DNA of 64,000 bases, from the NCBI GenBank assembly GCA_964457945.1, contig CAYWFX010000004.1, forward strand, positions 1-64,000, in the 5' to 3' direction. This document shows positions 43,818-53,273 of the stretch, one piece after another (position 1 is the first letter of the stretch; the number at the start of each line of letters is the position of its first letter). The DNA comes from PHAA01 sp964457945. Its GTDB lineage: Bacteria > Bacillota > Syntrophomonadia > Syntrophomonadales > Syntrophomonadaceae. Under the pieces are notes generated by a model. It ran no database searches. It saw only the letters and a program-made list of their open reading frames with translations, and was not told where the DNA came from. A program made the translations under genes and the position numbers.

Positions 43818-46637
43818 TTGGATAGAATATGGGAGATGCAAGAATATAATGAAGCGGTGGCCAAGGAGATTCACCGTCATTTAGGAGTTTCAATGGCAAC
43901 AGCCCGTTTAATAGCGCAGAGAGGAATTATCGGGGTGGATGAGGCGCGGGATTTTCTCAATGCTGGTTTGGATAGTTTAACTGATCCCATGGCAATGCGG
44001 GGGATGGCAGCGGCTGTTGATAGGATAAGACGAGCCATTGCAAGCCAAGAGAAGGTGGTCATTTATGGAGATTATGATGTGGATGGGGTTTGCAGTATTG
44101 TTCTCCTGAAAGACTGCCTTAATCAACTGGGCTGCCAGGCTGATTATTATGTGCCAGACCGCTTTAGCGAGGGTTATGGTTTGAATAAGGAAGCAGTAGA
44201 ATCACTGGCACGGGACGGATGTCAGCTTCTAATTACCGTGGATTGCGGCATTAATGCGGTGGAGGAGACAGAATATGCTATGAGTCTGGGTATGGATATG
44301 ATTATTACTGATCATCATACCCCGGCGCCAATACAGCCTTTTGCCAGGGCCGTTATCAACCCTAAAAATGATGAGATTAAAGCGATTGCTAACCTGGCAG
44401 GAGTAGGGGTAGCTTATAAGCTGGCCTGTGCGTTGGGAGCAGGCAGGATAGTGGAAGAAGAGATGTATGAGTGGTTGGATCTAGTAGCATTGGCAACAGT
44501 GGCAGATATAGTACCCTTATTAGATGAAAACCGGATTCTAGTTAAATATGGACTTCAGGTTCTGGCGAAAACCAAGAGACCCGGGCTCAGGGCACTAATT
44601 CGTGAAGCCGGACTTGAAGGCAAGCCAATCCAGAGCTGGCAGCTAGGATTTGTGCTGGGGCCTCGTTTAAATTCAGCCGGTCGTTTGGGATCGGCCCGTA
44701 CCAGTATCGAATTATTGGACAGCCATGATGAAGAGGAAGCAGGTGCGCAGGCCGTCCTGCTGTGCAACATGAATAATGAACGCAGGCTTATCGAGGAAGC
44801 CATCTTTCAAGAAGCTGTGGCACAGGTGGATAGAGATATTGAGCTGGAAGAGGAACCGATTCTGGTAGTTAGTGGCGAGGGTTGGCATCAGGGGGTCATA
44901 GGAATAGTGGCTTCCCGCCTGGCAGATTTATACTATCGTCCCACTATAGTAATATCCTGGGAGGGTGCTATTGGAAGGGGATCAGCACGAAGCATCGGCG
45001 GTTTTGATCTTTATGAGGCGTTGAAACATGCCAGTACCTCTTTATTGCAGTTTGGAGGCCATAAGATGGCGGCCGGTTTAAGTATGAGCCTGGACCAAAT
45101 ATATGACTTTAAAGCAGCGCTCAGGCAGTATGTGGGCGAGAGTCTGATTGAGTTAAAGCAACCTAAAAGCTATCGGGTGGATATGGATATAGACGAAGAG
45201 GATATACGTGAGCAGCTTATGAAAGAAATAGAACTGCTGCGACCTTTTGGCGAGGGTAATCCTGCCCCCCGTTTTGTCCTAAGGGCCAGTGCGATTAACA
45301 GTCCGGTATGGGTGGGTAATAACCGGGCCCATTTGAAATTCAGAACTGGCTTAAACAATATTGAGGCGATTGCTTTCAACAGGTCGGATATGATTGATTA
45401 TCCCCTGCAAAAATCTAGTCAGGATTTACTTTTCGAATTGGACGTTAATGAGTTTCGGGGTAAGAGGAGCCTTCAGCTCAAGATTAAGGATTGGAAATCC
45501 TCAATTACACCGGACACTTTAAGTGGAGAGGATAGCGATTCGAGTCGCCTAATACGGGCCTTTAGGCGGACGATTGAGGAACTAAGAGAAAAGCGTCCCG
45601 TTCTTTTCATATATCCATCCTATCGAAGTTTGGTGAAACACCAGGCAGTATTAGAGTACTTTCTTGATAAACAGAATTTACAGCTCTTGCATGGGCATCT
45701 CAGCATAGAGGAAAGGGTTGGGGGTCAGAAACAACTCGCAGAGGGTGTTGGCAAGGTTTTCCTCACCACTCGGTCATTTTTACAATATTATGAAAGTAAC
45801 TTTGGTCTTCCCACTAGCCTGCGTTATATGGTGCGCTTGTGGCCGCTGGTCATGCCGGACCAGGACACATGGAATTCAGGGCAGCGCGAGATTGAGACGA
45901 TAGAGCAGGGAAATAAGTTTACTCTTTATCGCAGCAGTAATGGGCCGGTAAATAGCGGGAGATCCTTAGTGTATGCCAACCTGGGCAGGACTGTAAATAG
46001 TTTGCGAGACGTATATCCTGAGCTAAAGGTTGAAGCGGGGCTTACGGATATGAGGCAGCGGCGGGCGGTGCGCCGAGAATTTATAGATGTTACGAGCGGA
46101 GTCTTAGTGAGTGATGGTACCCATACAACTGGATGGCTTGATGTTGGCAGTATCAATGAGGTGATTCTTGCCGATTCTCCTTTTGGTATTTATGAGTTGT
46201 CACCATTTAGTGATTGCCTGGGAGTGCATAATGAAATTAAGGTGGGGGTAGCCTTCGATAGAGTTAGTGTAGAACGCAATCGTACCTTTTTGAATCGTTT
46301 GTACCCTGAGCTAGATACTGTTCAAGCGGTGCTAACGTTCTACATGCAAAATAGACTCAGGCTGAGATCAGAAAGCATTGACAGCCTGGCAAAAAAGATA
46401 AGTACAGAGCTTCACCAAATGTATACACGGATGGAAATGCTGCCAATAATGCGAATCTTGGCGGATTTGGGCTTGTGCCGCTTTGATAAAAGCGGTAATA
46501 TTATGGCAATAAACACCATGGATGTGGATAATACGATAAGTGGTATATGCAATTCTCCCTATTATCTGGAGGGTTTAGCTGAGAAGCAGGTTCTGGCAGA
46601 ATGGGAGATGGAGCTAAATAAATATTTGGTATGGTGA
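43818..46637 (+). CDS. recJ: Single-stranded-DNA-specific exonuclease RecJ
   Basis: 939 residues from the chosen start. The DHH phosphoesterase core has VVIYGDYDVDGVCSIVLLKD (about 77-96), LLITVDCGINAVEE (about 137), IITDHHTP (about 158) and a DHHA1 domain ending GRGSARSIGGFDLY and FGGHKMAAGLSM (about 415). An OB-fold follows. A further 350-residue C-terminal extension, common in Firmicutes RecJ, lies after residue 590. RecJ trims 5' ends of single strands in recombination and repair. The TTG at 43818 follows GGGGAGGA by 9 bases and gives the family start (MDRIWEMQEYNEA, then GVSMATARLIAQRGI). The frame is open to ATG 43764. relA overlaps its end. Confidence 0.93.
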   Translation: MDRIWEMQEYNEAVAKEIHRHLGVSMATARLIAQRGIIGVDEARDFLNAGLDSLTDPMAMRGMAAAVDRIRRAIASQEKVVIYGDYDVDGVCSIVLLKDCLNQLGCQADYYVPDRFSEGYGLNKEAVESLARDGCQLLITVDCGINAVEETEYAMSLGMDMIITDHHTPAPIQPFARAVINPKNDEIKAIANLAGVGVAYKLACALGAGRIVEEEMYEWLDLVALATVADIVPLLDENRILVKYGLQVLAKTKRPGLRALIREAGLEGKPIQSWQLGFVLGPRLNSAGRLGSARTSIELLDSHDEEEAGAQAVLLCNMNNERRLIEEAIFQEAVAQVDRDIELEEEPILVVSGEGWHQGVIGIVASRLADLYYRPTIVISWEGAIGRGSARSIGGFDLYEALKHASTSLLQFGGHKMAAGLSMSLDQIYDFKAALRQYVGESLIELKQPKSYRVDMDIDEEDIREQLMKEIELLRPFGEGNPAPRFVLRASAINSPVWVGNNRAHLKFRTGLNNIEAIAFNRSDMIDYPLQKSSQDLLFELDVNEFRGKRSLQLKIKDWKSSITPDTLSGEDSDSSRLIRAFRRTIEELREKRPVLFIYPSYRSLVKHQAVLEYFLDKQNLQLLHGHLSIEERVGGQKQLAEGVGKVFLTTRSFLQYYESNFGLPTSLRYMVRLWPLVMPDQDTWNSGQREIETIEQGNKFTLYRSSNGPVNSGRSLVYANLGRTVNSLRDVYPELKVEAGLTDMRQRRAVRREFIDVTSGVLVSDGTHTTGWLDVGSINEVILADSPFGIYELSPFSDCLGVHNEIKVGVAFDRVSVERNRTFLNRLYPELDTVQAVLTFYMQNRLRLRSESIDSLAKKISTELHQMYTRMEMLPIMRILADLGLCRFDKSGNIMAINTMDVDNTISGICNSPYYLEGLAEKQVLAEWEMELNKYLVW

Positions 46638-48832
46638 TATATATGGGGCCCCAAACGATATTGGATCGGGTAAAAGAATATGATCCGAAAGCTGATTTTA
46701 ACTTAATTGCTAAGGCATATAATTATGCTGTGATTGCTCATGGGGATCAAAAAAGGATATCTGGTGAACCGTATATCATTCATCCGGTTGAAGTTGCCTT
46801 AATTTTGACCCGAATTGAAATGGATAGCGCCTCCATCTGTGCGGCACTTTTGCATGATGTGATCGAAGATACCAATTTTGGCTATCAAAATCTGGAGGAT
46901 GAGTTTGGGGAAGAAATTGCTTTGTTGGTAGATGGAGTGACCAAACTCAGTCGAATAGACTTTAAATCCCGCGAAGAAGCTCAGGCAGAAAATTTGCGCA
47001 AGATGTTCCTGGCTATGGCTAAGGACATAAGAGTGGTTTTGATAAAACTGGCGGATCGCCTGCACAACATGCGTACCCTTAACTATCAATCAGAACCTAA
47101 ACAAAGGGAAATATCCCGTGAAACCATGGATATTTTTGCGCCCCTGGCTCATCGTCTGGGTGTATTTAAGTTTAAATGGGAACTGGAAGATTTGGCCTTT
47201 TTATATCTCGAACCAGAAATGTACTACGAAGTAGCCAAGAGACTGAAGACCAAACGTAAAGAAAGAGAAGAGTATGTACATACTCTAATCCGGCAAATAC
47301 AAGATGGGCTTGAGCAGATAGGGATACAGGGCGATATTGCTGGACGTCCTAAGAATATTTATAGTATCTATAAAAAAATGCTTAAGCAGAATAAGCCTAT
47401 TGATGAAATATATGATAAGATAGCCATTCGGGTGGTGGTCGATAATGTTCCTGCCTGTTATGGGGTTTTAGGGATTATACACACCATTTGGAAACCGCTT
47501 CCTGGTCGCTTCAAAGACTATATAGCCACACCTAAACCGAACATGTACCAGTCCCTGCATACCACTCTGATTGGGCAGGGTGGCGAGCCCTTCGAAGTTC
47601 AAATCCGCACCTGGGAGATGCATGCCATAGCGGAATCAGGTATCGCTGCTCATTGGCATTATAAAGAGGCAGGTACCCCCCCTAAGGAAAGGGACAAGAA
47701 ATTTGATGAGAAGCTAGCCTGGCTGCGGCGAATTCTGGAATGGCAGCAGGATGTTAATGATAATTCGGAATTTATGGAATCGTTGAAAACGGATCTTTTT
47801 GATGATACTGTTTTTATTTTTACACCTAAGGGAGCCGTTATTGAGCTTCCTAAGGGTTCGTGCCCGGTAGATTTTGCTTATCGGGTGCATACTGAGGTGG
47901 GGCATAAATGCACAGGAGCCAGGGTTAACGGGCGAATTGTTCCGCTCGATTCTCAGCTTAGCAATGGCGATATTGTGGAGATAATAACCTCCAAGAATTC
48001 CAGTGGGCCTACCCGCGGGTGGTTAAACTTTGTAAAAACCTCATCGGCTCGCAGCCGGATTAAGCAATGGTTTAAGCGGGGTCAGCGGCAGGATAATATT
48101 ATTAAAGGACATGATTTACTGGAAAGCGAATTGAAAAAACGGCATCTGGATCCTCGGGAATTGTTGAAGGAAGCTAAATTAATCGAGGTTTTGGGCCGCT
48201 TTTCGTTGCCAGTAGTAGACGATTTATATGCAGCGGTTGGAGATGGCAGCCTGACTGTGAATCAGGTTATTAATAAAATAAAGGAAATCTATTTCCAAGA
48301 TACTGAGGTAGAGGATATAATCAATATTCCAGCCAATACTCACCCCGGGCCTACCAAGGAAAGAGAGGCCACTGCCCTTAAGATAAAAGGGGTTGATGAT
48401 GTGGTTATCAGGCTGGCACACTGCTGCAACCCCTTGCCAGGCGATGAAGTTCTGGGTTATATTACCAGGGGGCGCGGTGTATCAGTACATCGGCAGGATT
48501 GCCCCAATCTGCAAAACTATTTGCGTAATGAAAACGGCAGGGTTATGGAAGTTGAGTGGGCGGCTGAGAGAGGGATTTACGTAGTGGAACTAGAGGTTGA
48601 TGCCATGGATAGACCTCGCTTGACCTCCGATGTGATAACCGTAATCGCGGATATGAAAATAAATGTAACCTCTGTATTTTCGCGGGTAACAAAAAATGGT
48701 TTGGCGGTAATGAATATAAAGCTAGAAATCATGGATATAGGACACTTGAATGCAGTTAAGCAAAGAATACAAAAAGTGAAAGGTATAATCGAAGTAAGGA
48801 GGGTATTACCTGGAGAGACTAGAAGCGAATAG
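46631..48832 (+). CDS. relA: Bifunctional (p)ppGpp synthetase/hydrolase RelA/SpoT
   Basis: 733 residues, full length for the long RSH family. An N-terminal HD hydrolase (ALLHDVIEDTNFGY about 69, LADRLHNMRTL about 140) is followed by the synthetase (RPKNIYSIYKKM about 240, YNSL-like MYQSLHTTLIG about 305), a TGS domain (FTPKGAVIELPKGSCPVDFAY about 395), a Cys-containing middle (HCCNPLPGDEVLGYITRG about 596) and a C-terminal ACT domain. It makes and removes the stringent-response alarmone. The start overlaps recJ by 7 bases; ATG 46643 is an alternative. Adjacency to recJ is usual in Clostridia. Confidence 0.96.
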   Translation: MVIYMGPQTILDRVKEYDPKADFNLIAKAYNYAVIAHGDQKRISGEPYIIHPVEVALILTRIEMDSASICAALLHDVIEDTNFGYQNLEDEFGEEIALLVDGVTKLSRIDFKSREEAQAENLRKMFLAMAKDIRVVLIKLADRLHNMRTLNYQSEPKQREISRETMDIFAPLAHRLGVFKFKWELEDLAFLYLEPEMYYEVAKRLKTKRKEREEYVHTLIRQIQDGLEQIGIQGDIAGRPKNIYSIYKKMLKQNKPIDEIYDKIAIRVVVDNVPACYGVLGIIHTIWKPLPGRFKDYIATPKPNMYQSLHTTLIGQGGEPFEVQIRTWEMHAIAESGIAAHWHYKEAGTPPKERDKKFDEKLAWLRRILEWQQDVNDNSEFMESLKTDLFDDTVFIFTPKGAVIELPKGSCPVDFAYRVHTEVGHKCTGARVNGRIVPLDSQLSNGDIVEIITSKNSSGPTRGWLNFVKTSSARSRIKQWFKRGQRQDNIIKGHDLLESELKKRHLDPRELLKEAKLIEVLGRFSLPVVDDLYAAVGDGSLTVNQVINKIKEIYFQDTEVEDIINIPANTHPGPTKEREATALKIKGVDDVVIRLAHCCNPLPGDEVLGYITRGRGVSVHRQDCPNLQNYLRNENGRVMEVEWAAERGIYVVELEVDAMDRPRLTSDVITVIADMKINVTSVFSRVTKNGLAVMNIKLEIMDIGHLNAVKQRIQKVKGIIEVRRVLPGETRSE

Positions 48833-48884
48833 CTGGCTGGGTATTAATCATCAGGTACGCAAAATGTATTAGGAGGTTATTGGC

Positions 48885-49511
48885 GTGATATTAAAGGGCA
48901 TAGAGATCAGCAGCATGGGAGAAAACTGTTATATCGTAGGTTGTGAGGAGACTCGGGAGGTGGCAGTCATTGATCCGGGAGGAGATGCGCGAGCCATTGT
49001 TAACCTTTTAAAAGAGAACGATTTAAAGGCTATCTACATCATTAATACCCATGGTCATATTGACCATATAGGAGGTAACAAGGGGGTAAAAGAAGCGACC
49101 GGAGCACAAATACTCATCCATCAACAAGATTCTAAAATGTTGGTTAATCCTAATGCCAATTTCTCCTTTTTAATGGGTTCCAAAGTTACCAGTCCCGCTG
49201 CAGATAAATTTATTGATCAAGGTGACATTGTAAAAATTGGCAACACGGTGGAATTAGAGGTTATCCATACCCCCGGTCACAGCATGGGAGGAATATGCCT
49301 GAAAACCGGTGATATAATTTTTGTTGGTGACACCTTGTTCCAGGGCTCCATTGGCAGAACCGATTTCCCAGGTGGTTCGTATAAAGACTTGATCCGAAAT
49401 ATAAAAGAAAAGCTCCTGTGTTATGGTGATGAGGTAGTTGCATATCCAGGTCACGGCCCGGCTACTACTATCGGTTTTGAAAGAAAGCATAATCCATTTT
49501 TACAGCAATAA
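48885..49511 (+). CDS. Metallo-beta-lactamase-fold hydrolase (glyoxalase II-like)
   Basis: 208 residues. The dinuclear metal site is visible as NTHGHIDHIGGNKG (about 54-67), HTPGHSMGGICL (about 127), VGDTLFQGSIGRTD (about 147) and YPGHGPATT (about 185). It is of the hydroxyacylglutathione hydrolase-like group, but the organism probably lacks glutathione, so the thioester substrate is unknown. The GTG start at 48885 follows TAGGAGG. It sits just after relA, where many Firmicutes have dtd and then this gene; dtd is missing here. Confidence 0.87.
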   Translation: MILKGIEISSMGENCYIVGCEETREVAVIDPGGDARAIVNLLKENDLKAIYIINTHGHIDHIGGNKGVKEATGAQILIHQQDSKMLVNPNANFSFLMGSKVTSPAADKFIDQGDIVKIGNTVELEVIHTPGHSMGGICLKTGDIIFVGDTLFQGSIGRTDFPGGSYKDLIRNIKEKLLCYGDEVVAYPGHGPATTIGFERKHNPFLQQ

Positions 49512-49820
49512 GGGGGCTATTATGAAATAGTCAGGACTTAGACTAAATGGCGGGATTATGTTTTAATAGTCCTTAAGTTCCAAACCATGACTGATAAGCT
49601 TCTCACCTCTTTGAGGACTGAGAAGTTTTTTATTTTAATAAATCAGGAGAATAAATTACAAATTGAACCGACATCTTCCGGATTAATAAATTAACTTGGT
49701 ACAATTAGTGACCATTTTCACAAATAATGCAAAAAGCCATACTAGCCAAAAAAAACCATGGTATATATAATTATGCAATATATAGAGATAAAAAGATAAT
49801 AAGTGATTGAGGGGGCCGAC
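49512..49820. other. Intergenic region with terminator and chemoreceptor promoter region
   Basis: The terminator of the upstream gene lies at 49596-49635. The rest is A/T rich. A TTGAAC / TAAATT pair about 18 bases apart near 49665-49695 is the only promoter-like sequence noted. No gene was recognised. Confidence 0.5.
49596..49635 (+). terminator. Intrinsic terminator of the metallo-hydrolase gene
   Basis: CTTCTCA / TGAGAAG arms, extended by partial pairing in the loop (CCTC / GAGG), followed by TTTTTTATTTT. Confidence 0.85.
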
Positions 49821-51941
49821 ATGTTAACAAAGATGAAATTACAAAACCGTATGTTGGTGATGATTCTATCTGCCGTATTGCTCGTTTTCTGTATCGTAAT
49901 GGCTATTGTTATTACCCAGACCCATAATTCAGCAATGACTAGTGCCTATAAATCAACTGAATTTCAAGCCGAAGACAATGCTAATATGATTAAAGCAGAA
50001 GTTGATACAGCATTAGGTGTGGCTAGAACTTTGGCCGAAAATTTTCAGGGATATGAGCAGTTTCCAATAGAGTATCGCAGAGCAATTTTTAGCATGATGC
50101 TGGAAAATACCTTGAAGGCAAATCCCAATTTCCTGTGCGTTTGGACTATATGGGAACCAAATGCTGTGGATGGAAGTGATAAGCCGAATCGTAACTTAGC
50201 TAATTCTGATGCTTCGGGGCGATTTATGCCCAGTTTCTTTCGCAGCAATGGAGTTATTAAGCCTGATGTGTCAGCAATAGATGAAACCTCTCCCGCTTCC
50301 GGATATTATACGATTCCCAAGAAAACTAAAAAGGAAACCTTCACGGAACCATATAAATACGCATATGAGCCAGGAGGCAAAGAATACTGGGAAACCACAG
50401 TGAGTGTACCAATTTTAAAAAATGGCGAATTTCTAGGAGCAGTTGGTATTGACTTAAATTTGGAGCAAATTCAAAGGCTTACTGCCGGGGTTAAGGCTTA
50501 CGAAACTGGTTATGGGATGGTTACCTCCAATGAAGGTGTCTATGTAGCTCATTCCCGAGCAGATGCCGTGGGTCAGAGTTTAATTCAAATATCGGAGAAA
50601 AACCAAGCTCAGCAGGAAGCTATTAAGGCAGGAAAAGTATTTAGTCAAACTGATTACTCTATAGCTCTTAATACAGATGTTTTACGGGTTTTTGTACCTA
50701 TTAAGATTGGGTCGACATCAACACCTTGGTCGTTTGGCCTGGCTGTTCCGGTAAAAGAGATACTGGTGGACACGTATAATATGATATACGCATTTATTGG
50801 TATTGGCTTGTTGGCATTTGCGATTTTCTTTTTGGTGGTATGGTATATTGCCCGCAGCATTTCATTACCAATTGGTTTGGCCGCGTTACAACTTAAGCAA
50901 ATTGCCCAATATAATTTATCTCACGATGTGCCGGAGAAGTGGTTGGCTTATGGCGGTGAGATAGGTTTATTAGCCAGATCTATTAATATTACCACCGGGA
51001 ATATGCGCTCATTGGTCTCTGAGTTGGCATTGGCCGCCCAGGATATGGCTGCTTCCAGTCAGCAGTTGTCGGCTACTGCAGAGAACGTATCTGCAGATAT
51101 GGAAGAGGTTTCCGCAGCAACCGAAGAAATCTCCGCTGGATTAGAGACCGTTTCCGCTTCTGCCCAGGAAGTAAACGCATCCAGTGAGGATATGACCATG
51201 GCACTTTCTAATCTAGTTGCGGAAGCAGCAGATGGTTCCGAGACCGCCAGGAATATTGAAGCCAGAGCCAGGGTGGTTGAGCAAGAATCAAAAGAAGCTG
51301 CTGATATGACAGAACATTTGTATAAGGAAATTAAAGCTAGAGTTGACCAGTCTATCGAAGAAGCCAATGTGGTAAATGAGATTTCTACCATGGCTGATAC
51401 TATAGCTGGTATCGCCGGGCAAACTAACCTCTTGGCGCTCAATGCAGCAATTGAAGCTGCCCGGGCCGGGGAGCAGGGTAGAGGGTTTGCAGTAGTTGCT
51501 GATGAGGTGCGTAAATTAGCTGAGGATTCTTCCAATACGGTTAATAACATTAAAGGTTTAACCAGTGATGTACAAAAATCCATAAACAACTTGATTGCAC
51601 ATACCAATGAATTACTGGAATTTATGAATGAAAAGGTATTTAAAGATTACGTCACTATGGTAAAGGTGGGTGGACGTTACGCTGATGATGCCAATTCATT
51701 TTTAATGCTGACCGACAAAGTCAGTAACATGAGCAAACATGTAATGGCCTCCGTAAGTGAAGTCGGTGCGGCCATAAGCTCAGTAGCCACTACCGTAAAT
51801 GAGAGCGCCCAGGGAGCCCAGGAAATAGCATCCAGCGCTGAACACACCAGCTTATCGCTGGCAGAAGTAGTTGAATTTACCAGCCAGCTGGCCCAGAATG
51901 CTGAGAAACTAAACCTGCTGGTAACTAAATTCAAATTGTAA
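49821..51941 (+). CDS. Methyl-accepting chemotaxis protein with dCache sensor
   Basis: 706 residues. An N-terminal membrane helix (MLVMILSAVLLVFCIVMAIV) precedes an extracellular dCache-like domain (about 40-310, with FLCVWTIWEP, KPNRNLANSDASGRFMPSFF, TVSVPILKNGEFLGAVGIDL). A second helix (IYAFIGIGLLAFAIFFLVV) and a HAMP-like linker follow. The cytoplasmic signalling domain has the tip LLALNAAIEAARAGEQGRGF and VVADEVRKLAEDS. It binds an outside ligand, possibly an organic acid or amino acid, and signals to CheA. GAGGGGG before ATG 49821 is why this start is used instead of GTG 49803. A hairpin follows the gene. Confidence 0.93.
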   Translation: MLTKMKLQNRMLVMILSAVLLVFCIVMAIVITQTHNSAMTSAYKSTEFQAEDNANMIKAEVDTALGVARTLAENFQGYEQFPIEYRRAIFSMMLENTLKANPNFLCVWTIWEPNAVDGSDKPNRNLANSDASGRFMPSFFRSNGVIKPDVSAIDETSPASGYYTIPKKTKKETFTEPYKYAYEPGGKEYWETTVSVPILKNGEFLGAVGIDLNLEQIQRLTAGVKAYETGYGMVTSNEGVYVAHSRADAVGQSLIQISEKNQAQQEAIKAGKVFSQTDYSIALNTDVLRVFVPIKIGSTSTPWSFGLAVPVKEILVDTYNMIYAFIGIGLLAFAIFFLVVWYIARSISLPIGLAALQLKQIAQYNLSHDVPEKWLAYGGEIGLLARSINITTGNMRSLVSELALAAQDMAASSQQLSATAENVSADMEEVSAATEEISAGLETVSASAQEVNASSEDMTMALSNLVAEAADGSETARNIEARARVVEQESKEAADMTEHLYKEIKARVDQSIEEANVVNEISTMADTIAGIAGQTNLLALNAAIEAARAGEQGRGFAVVADEVRKLAEDSSNTVNNIKGLTSDVQKSINNLIAHTNELLEFMNEKVFKDYVTMVKVGGRYADDANSFLMLTDKVSNMSKHVMASVSEVGAAISSVATTVNESAQGAQEIASSAEHTSLSLAEVVEFTSQLAQNAEKLNLLVTKFKL

Positions 51942-51965
51942 AGCTTTCTAATAAGACAGGGTGAT

Positions 51966-52000
51966 TTAAGGCCAGCAAGAAATAGTAATGCTGGCCTTAA
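51966..52000 (+). terminator. Hairpin after the chemoreceptor gene
   Basis: A perfect 12-bp stem TTAAGGCCAGCA / TGCTGGCCTTAA with an 11-base loop. There is no T run, so termination may be weak. Confidence 0.6.
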
Positions 52001-52083
52001 AATTACGCTAATCATGCATATCACGCTACTAGAGAACACTCAAGATAGGTCTGAGTTTTAAAATCTGTACATACTGACCCCAT

Positions 52084-52545
52084 TCACTTAAATTCACTCA
52101 ACATACTAGTATGTAAGTAGGACTTAGCTTTTCTCATTAATGTGAGATCATTTCCCACCATTATATCGCACTGATTATTTAGAGCAGTGGCTAGAATTAT
52201 GGCGTCAGGCAATCTGATGTCTAGCTCAGACCGTATTTTTGCTGCTTGGCGACTGATTTCCCGTGTAACCGGAATTATCTTCAGATTAGGGAATTCATCC
52301 AAGAAGAAATTAACGGCTTCAATGGCCGCAGAATTTTTCTCACGGTACGGTTTAACTAATAGTTCTGCTTCAGTTATTACGGAAAGGCAGGCTTTTAAGC
52401 GGCTCTGTTCTAGTAATTCAAAAAGAGGTATAAGGAGATCAACGAAGGATGGTGTGCCGTCCAGGAAGTAGATGATAGCATTCGTATCCAACATAAGATT
52501 TTGGTGCCCCGATATTTCATTAATAAACTCATCTACCCTTGCCAT
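52084..52545 (-). CDS. PIN-domain toxin (VapC-like)
   Basis: 153 residues with the PIN nuclease acidic pattern: LMLDTNAIIYFLDG (first Asp, about 19), a central Glu in ITEAELLV (about 60), RLPDAIILATAL (about 113) and VGNDLTLM (last Asp, about 131). VapC-type toxins cut tRNA or rRNA. The start overlaps the end of the antitoxin gene by 13 bases, which couples translation as in toxin-antitoxin pairs. The target is unknown. Confidence 0.88.
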   Translation of the reverse strand: MARVDEFINEISGHQNLMLDTNAIIYFLDGTPSFVDLLIPLFELLEQSRLKACLSVITEAELLVKPYREKNSAAIEAVNFFLDEFPNLKIIPVTREISRQAAKIRSELDIRLPDAIILATALNNQCDIMVGNDLTLMRKAKSYLHTSMLSEFK

Positions 52546-52775
52546 TCATCACGTTCCTTTTCAATATATTCATCAATCTGAGCACTATTGTTACCATATA
52601 AACCCTTGGTAACTCCACTACAGGCATGGGTTAAACTTATAGGTCTAATCTTCAATACAATACGGTCTCCTTCAACTTCAACCATCAACTTTTGCCCTTC
52701 TTTGAGTTCCAACAACCGGAAAATCTCAGCGGGTATAGTTATTTGGCGCTTACTGGAAATAGTAACGCTTGGCAC
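52533..52775 (-). CDS. AbrB-type antitoxin
   Basis: 80 residues. The N-terminal swapped-hairpin DNA-binding motif SVTISSKRQITIPAEIFRLL is typical of AbrB/MazE/VapB. The C-terminal part (AQIDEYIEKERDEW) would bind the PIN toxin. The GTG start at 52775 has AAGGAGGGTGATATT upstream; the open frame to 52853 lacks support. It should neutralise the toxin and repress the operon. Confidence 0.85.
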   Translation of the reverse strand: MPSVTISSKRQITIPAEIFRLLELKEGQKLMVEVEGDRIVLKIRPISLTHACSGVTKGLYGNNSAQIDEYIEKERDEWQG

Positions 52776-53273
52776 AATATCACCCTCCTTTAGGCTTCTG
52801 CATTGTAAGAATATTTTAGCAATGCCAAGCGCAGTAGTCAATGGATTGTTCACCTCTGCTTGAAGTTTATGTAATAATTCTAATTTCTATTGAAATAGCT
52901 TTTGGCAACTGGCTAAACTCCAGAAATTGCGCAGTACCTTTGGTTGCGTCTCAATTCGAACAAAATCATTCAATACCAGTAAATAATAATGATGGTCTTT
53001 TTTGTTGGTCATCTAATGGGCAACGGAAGAGAAGACGATAGGGTTGGGGAATTTAATTGATATGATTTTGAAATTTATTGCCAGATAACAAGGATTCAAG
53101 ATAGCTCTGTCGAAATATGAAAATAATTACAATGTTGGATTATGATGTTTGCAGAGAAAGTCATTCTTTAATACAAATAAATGTATTATTTAGGAAACAT
53201 GTAGACTGGTGACTTGCTATAGTAACGGGTGGAGAAAGATGATATACGACCAATGGTAAAAGAGGGGATATAC
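52776..53273. other. A/T-rich intergenic region, no gene recognised
   Basis: This separates the minus-strand toxin-antitoxin pair from plus-strand genes. Short frames here lack ribosome binding sites and recognisable content. The composition and the lack of structure suggest decayed accessory DNA. Confidence 0.45.

Noticed and set aside
52841..53041. 66-codon plus-strand open frame after the antitoxin
   Set aside because: No ribosome binding site and it starts within the upstream region of the divergent antitoxin gene; no recognisable motif.
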